A program made the translations under genes and the position numbers. The notes beneath the pieces were generated by a model, which was not told the origin of the DNA, did not search any database, and saw only the letters and a program-made list of their open reading frames with translations. From Novosphingobium sp. AAP83 (GTDB lineage: Bacteria > Pseudomonadota > Alphaproteobacteria > Sphingomonadales > Sphingomonadaceae): a DNA stretch of 64,000 nt. Below are positions 61,350 to 64,000 of this stretch, one piece after another. Positions within the stretch are counted from its first letter, which is position 1; each line of letters starts with the position of its first letter. The stretch spans positions 59,739 to 123,738 of the forward strand of contig NZ_LJHY01000008.1 in NCBI RefSeq assembly GCF_001295795.1, in the 5' to 3' direction.

Positions 61350-61697
61350 TCAGCGTTTGGCCGCTGGCTTTGGCAGCTTGGAAGTGGAGACAAAGCGCGC
61401 GACGCCTTCGAGCGAGGCATCGTCTATCGCCGTGTGGGGAAATGCGGGCATCGCCAGCAAGCCGTTGCGGACAACGCTGGTGATGTATTCCGGCGGCAGG
61501 GCGCGGGCGCGCAGTTCGGGGCCGACACCGGTGGTGTGGCAGCGGGCGCAGGTCTTTTCCCATGCCACCTGTGGCGATGCCCACTGGCCAGATGGCGTCT
61601 GACGGGAGGACGTTGGAGGGGCGGCACCGGCAGAAACAGCGAGCATGGCGATAAATGCTGCGCCGACAGGGACCAGAGGCAGGATGCGCGGATTCAT
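61350..61697 (-). CDS. pchC: c-type cytochrome subunit of the flavocytochrome
   Basis: 115 residues. Signal peptide (LPLVPVGAAFIAMLAVSAGA), one haem site CARCH near residue 51, and a later Met in LLAMPAFPHTA as likely sixth ligand. Small cytochromes of this size pair with PCMH/eugenol hydroxylase flavoproteins and accept electrons from FAD. It lies between a Tat-signal protein (4-base overlap) and the flavoprotein gene (18-base gap). EhyA, the eugenol hydroxylase cytochrome, is an equally good name. Confidence 0.88.
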   Translation of the reverse strand: MNPRILPLVPVGAAFIAMLAVSAGAAPPTSSRQTPSGQWASPQVAWEKTCARCHTTGVGPELRARALPPEYITSVVRNGLLAMPAFPHTAIDDASLEGVARFVSTSKLPKPAAKR

Positions 61698-62044
61698 GCG
61701 TGGCCTCCCCGGGAGAGGATTACCGGGCGCAGCGTTGCACGGCGATCGATGTTTGCGATGTCGAACAGCACTGCATCGGCACCATCAAGGAAGAGGGCTA
61801 TGTCCCTGCCGACGTTTGTGGCCAGCGCATCGCGAAGCTGTGTCAGCCGCTGCGAATAATCGCCCGCGAGCACGCACGCAGTTCCCTGCCAATCGGCGGG
61901 TATGGCCGTTGGCCGCGAAGCGATGGCCAGTGGTCCTGACCGGGCAATGGTAGTGGCGGCTAGCGGTGCAGCTACTGCTGCGCCTGCCAGTGCGCTGACA
62001 GAAAGGAAGGTTCTGCGACTGATCGCAGGCAAGGCGTCGGGCAT
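61694..62044 (-). CDS. small Tat-signal protein of the flavocytochrome operon
   Basis: 116 residues from ATG 62044. The start AISRRTFLSVSALAGAAVAA is a clear twin-arginine signal; the mature part (DWQGTACVLAGDYSQRLTQL, then DIALFLDGADAVLFDIANID) has no motif I recognise. First gene after the sigma-54 promoter and coupled to the cytochrome gene (ATGA). Known pch clusters have a small accessory gene (pchX) of unknown role; this could be a counterpart by position only. It may help the flavoprotein cross the membrane folded, since the flavoprotein itself has no clear signal. Confidence 0.78.
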   Translation of the reverse strand: MPDALPAISRRTFLSVSALAGAAVAAPLAATTIARSGPLAIASRPTAIPADWQGTACVLAGDYSQRLTQLRDALATNVGRDIALFLDGADAVLFDIANIDRRATLRPVILSRGGHA

Positions 62045-62110
62045 GCACTTTCTCCTCTTCGCGGCCATTCGGATGGCATCGCCGCTGATCACGGCTGTGC
62101 GCAGGTCATC

Positions 62111-62125
62111 GCAATTGGCGTGCCA
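62111..62125 (-). promoter_or_regulatory. sigma-54 promoter of the flavocytochrome operon
   Basis: On the minus strand the sequence is TGGCACGCCAATTGC, a perfect match to TGGCACG-N4-TTGC with GG and GC ten bases apart. Transcription should start near 62099, about 55 bases before the ATG at 62044. Confidence 0.88.
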
Positions 62126-62180
62126 ATTTTTCTAATGCCGCCAGTCACTCCGCGCATAATATTGATTTAAAGAACTATTT

Positions 62181-62249
62181 GTCCTTCAGCGAAGGTCCTT
62201 CGCGATGCAGGTGAGCGGAAGCGTTATCGCTAAAATCGTGTAATTTTAG
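62181..62249. promoter_or_regulatory. probable upstream activator sites for the sigma-54 regulator
   Basis: GCGAAGG-T-CCTTCGC (62189-62203) and CTAAAAT-N6-ATTTTAG (62230-62249) are perfect palindromes 65-125 bases upstream of the sigma-54 promoter and in front of the divergent activator gene. GTCCTTC is also repeated directly at 62181 and 62195. Placement fits enhancer sites of a XylR/DmpR-like activator, possibly with autoregulation. Confidence 0.6.
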
Positions 62250-62291
62250 ACAATCCTTGCGCGGCTGTGTCTGAAAGAATACACTTTTTCG

Positions 62292-63926
62292 ATGTCTGAA
62301 GACCTTTTAAGCCAGCTTCACTTCGATCATGCCCAAGGCCACATCTGGCTCGCCGGGCGGCGCATGATGATGATCCACGCCCGCGCCTTCGGGCTGTTGC
62401 GCCATGAGGTGATCGAAGCCATGGGTCTGGACAAAGCGCGGGGCGTGTTCACCCGCCAAGGCTACAACAGCGGTGCCATGGATGCCGAGATCGCGGCAAA
62501 GGTCAGGCCCGGAGCAACGATCGAGGAAATGTTCGCTGTCGGGCCGGAACTGCACATGCTGGAAGGCATGGTCCGCACCGATCCGGTAAGCGTAGAAGTG
62601 GATACCGCCACCGGTACTTTCGCCGCCGAATACATCTGGTGCGGTTCAACCGAATGCGGCGCGCATCTCGAACTGTTCGGGCGTGGGCCTTATCCTGCGG
62701 GATGGTCGCAAATCGGCTATGCAAGCGGATATGCCAGCGTCTTCCTCGGCCGCCCCATCCTGTTTCGCGAGATCGAATGCGTCGCGATGGGGCACGAGCA
62801 CTGCCGCATCGTTGGCCGTCCGGCTGACGAATGGGGTGAAGGAGAGGATGACCTGCGCTACATGCGCGGTGCGCAACTCGGCGAGATAGGCTCATCAGCC
62901 GAAACGCTGGGCAACGGAAACGAGGGGAGGCACATTGTCGGGGCGTCAGCAGGTTTCAACGTGGCCTTCGACATGCTGGGCCATGTGGCTGACACAGATG
63001 CGGTCGTGCTGTTTTCAGGCGAAAGCGGGGTGGGCAAAGAGATCTTTGCGCGCAACCTCCATGCGATGGGGCGGCGTGCCGCAGGACCGTTCATCGGCGT
63101 AAACTGTGCAGCAATTCCCGAAAACCTGCTCGAAGCCGAACTGTTCGGAGTCGAGAAGGGAGCTTTCACCGGAGCGAATGCATCAAGGCCGGGGCGGTTC
63201 GAAAGGGCCAAGGGCGGCACCCTGTTTCTCGACGAGATCGCGACACTTTCCCTTGCCGCTCAAGGCAAGCTTCTACGAGCGGTGCAGGAGGGTGAATTCG
63301 AACGGGTCGGCGGTACGAAAGTGCAGAAGAGCGACGTTCGTCTGGTGGCTGCCACCAATACTGATTTGAGAACGGCGGTGGAGGCAGGCACCTTTCGCGC
63401 CGACCTGTTCTATCGCCTTAATGTGTTCCCCATCAGGATCCCGCCCCTGCGCGAACGCCGCGCCGATCTGCCACTGCTGATGGAACACTTTATTGCCCTT
63501 TATGCCAATCGCCATGGGCGGCGGGTAACCGGCTTCGAGGAATCGGCCATCGCCGCCATGCTTGGCTATGACTGGCCGGGCAACATTCGCGAGCTGGAAA
63601 ACGTGATCGAGCGTGGCGTCATCATGGCGCGCGACGGAGAACCACTCCGACAGCACCATTTGTTCAGCGGCGGTGAAGTGCTCGGTCCTCCGGTGTGGCG
63701 GCCGGGCAAGGGCGCTTCTTTACTCGCAGACGCTGCCTCAGAATCGGCTGCCGAGCTTGTGGACGCCGGACTAGATCTTGCGACAGTCGAACAGCAGATG
63801 ATTACAAGGGCTCTCGCCAAAGCTTCAGGCAACAAGACGCGAGCGGCAAAATTGCTGGGAATCACAAGGTCGCAGCTTCTCTATCGGCTCTCGGCGAACC
63901 GCTCTCAAAGTGAACCTGTTGAATAG
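62292..63926 (+). CDS. sigma-54-dependent activator of aromatic catabolism (XylR/DmpR type)
   Basis: 544 residues. XylR_N-type sensor ([20 protein letters not shown]), a V4R segment with [14 protein letters not shown], a linker, the AAA+ core with Walker A GESGVGKE, the sigma-54 contact loop GAFTGA, Walker [11 protein letters not shown] and [20 protein letters not shown], and a C-terminal Fis-type HTH ([20 protein letters not shown]). Phenolic effectors bind the sensor directly in this family. It is divergent from the flavocytochrome operon with its sigma-54 promoter, so their partnership is strongly suggested. Confidence 0.95.
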   Translation: MSEDLLSQLHFDHAQGHIWLAGRRMMMIHARAFGLLRHEVIEAMGLDKARGVFTRQGYNSGAMDAEIAAKVRPGATIEEMFAVGPELHMLEGMVRTDPVSVEVDTATGTFAAEYIWCGSTECGAHLELFGRGPYPAGWSQIGYASGYASVFLGRPILFREIECVAMGHEHCRIVGRPADEWGEGEDDLRYMRGAQLGEIGSSAETLGNGNEGRHIVGASAGFNVAFDMLGHVADTDAVVLFSGESGVGKEIFARNLHAMGRRAAGPFIGVNCAAIPENLLEAELFGVEKGAFTGANASRPGRFERAKGGTLFLDEIATLSLAAQGKLLRAVQEGEFERVGGTKVQKSDVRLVAATNTDLRTAVEAGTFRADLFYRLNVFPIRIPPLRERRADLPLLMEHFIALYANRHGRRVTGFEESAIAAMLGYDWPGNIRELENVIERGVIMARDGEPLRQHHLFSGGEVLGPPVWRPGKGASLLADAASESAAELVDAGLDLATVEQQMITRALAKASGNKTRAAKLLGITRSQLLYRLSANRSQSEPVE

Positions 63927-64000
63927 CACCGAAAACTGACCGGGGAAGCGTCCGCAAACGCCCGCGCGATGTACCGATCTCCTCGCTCAACTGCGGCTCG

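Noticed and set aside
1..64000. tRNA, rRNA or CRISPR features
   Set aside because: I looked for clover-leaf type arms, conserved rRNA stretches and regularly spaced repeats and saw none; a dedicated scan would be needed to exclude small RNAs.

Overview
The window reads as an accessory catabolic region of a sphingomonad (Sphingomonadaceae, for example Novosphingobium or Sphingobium). This is an inference from three TonB-dependent receptors with plugs of the EIVVTAQKR type, a crowd of short-chain dehydrogenases (nine SDRs), four Rieske oxygenase subunits, three P450s, several SnoaL or AhpD-like proteins and GC-rich codon use. No rRNA, tRNA, CRISPR array or replication gene was seen.

Layout. 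(1) 1-20 kb: a cluster built around a Baeyer-Villiger monooxygenase, with SnoaL and AhpD-like proteins, SDRs, a TonB receptor, an acyl-CoA dehydrogenase, an old-yellow-enzyme reductase, an acyl-CoA ligase, a degenerate amidohydrolase, a KshA-like Rieske oxygenase and a Tat-type amidase. Three Lrp/AsnC regulators flank or lie within it, and a short WTACGCAWA motif recurs in its intergenic regions. (2) 20-29 kb, minus strand: Rieske oxygenase, TonB receptor, SDR, LysR regulator, MFS transporter, P450. (3) 29-35 kb, plus strand: a 2-oxoacid dehydrogenase E1 alpha/beta pair with a stand-alone lipoyl protein, VOC protein, SDR, zinc alcohol dehydrogenase and AraC regulator. (4) 35-52 kb: after about 1 kb of decayed DNA with an integrase relic come an amidohydrolase, two tandem P450s, SDR, ThuA-like protein and SDR on the plus strand, then a limonene-epoxide-hydrolase-like enzyme, SDR and ACMSD-like amidohydrolase on the minus strand, then a hydratase pseudogene, a molybdenum hydroxylase (small, large, FAD subunits plus a CoxG-like factor), a TonB receptor and a MarR regulator. 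The same sequence, TATTGATnnCGATATA, stands in front of all three transcription units of this block, so it is probably one regulon. (5) 52-53.4 kb: an IS3-family element with a broken transposase and an IS5-type relic. (6) 53.4-64 kb: an unrecognised exported protein, two Rieske oxygenases with a GMC oxidoreductase, and a p-cresol methylhydroxylase type flavocytochrome operon with a textbook sigma-54 promoter, read divergently from a XylR/DmpR-type sigma-54 activator.

How the parts may work together. Each block pairs an importer (TonB receptor or MFS) with an oxygen-inserting enzyme, dehydrogenases and a local regulator. In block 4 a P450 epoxidation, an epoxide hydrolase and SDR oxidations would form a logical series, with the molybdenum hydroxylase acting on a heteroaromatic or aldehyde. 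Block 6 would oxidise a para-alkylphenol at the benzylic carbon and pass the product to Rieske and GMC enzymes. Substrates cannot be read from the sequence. No electron-transfer ferredoxin or reductase for the P450s and Rieske enzymes is encoded in the window.
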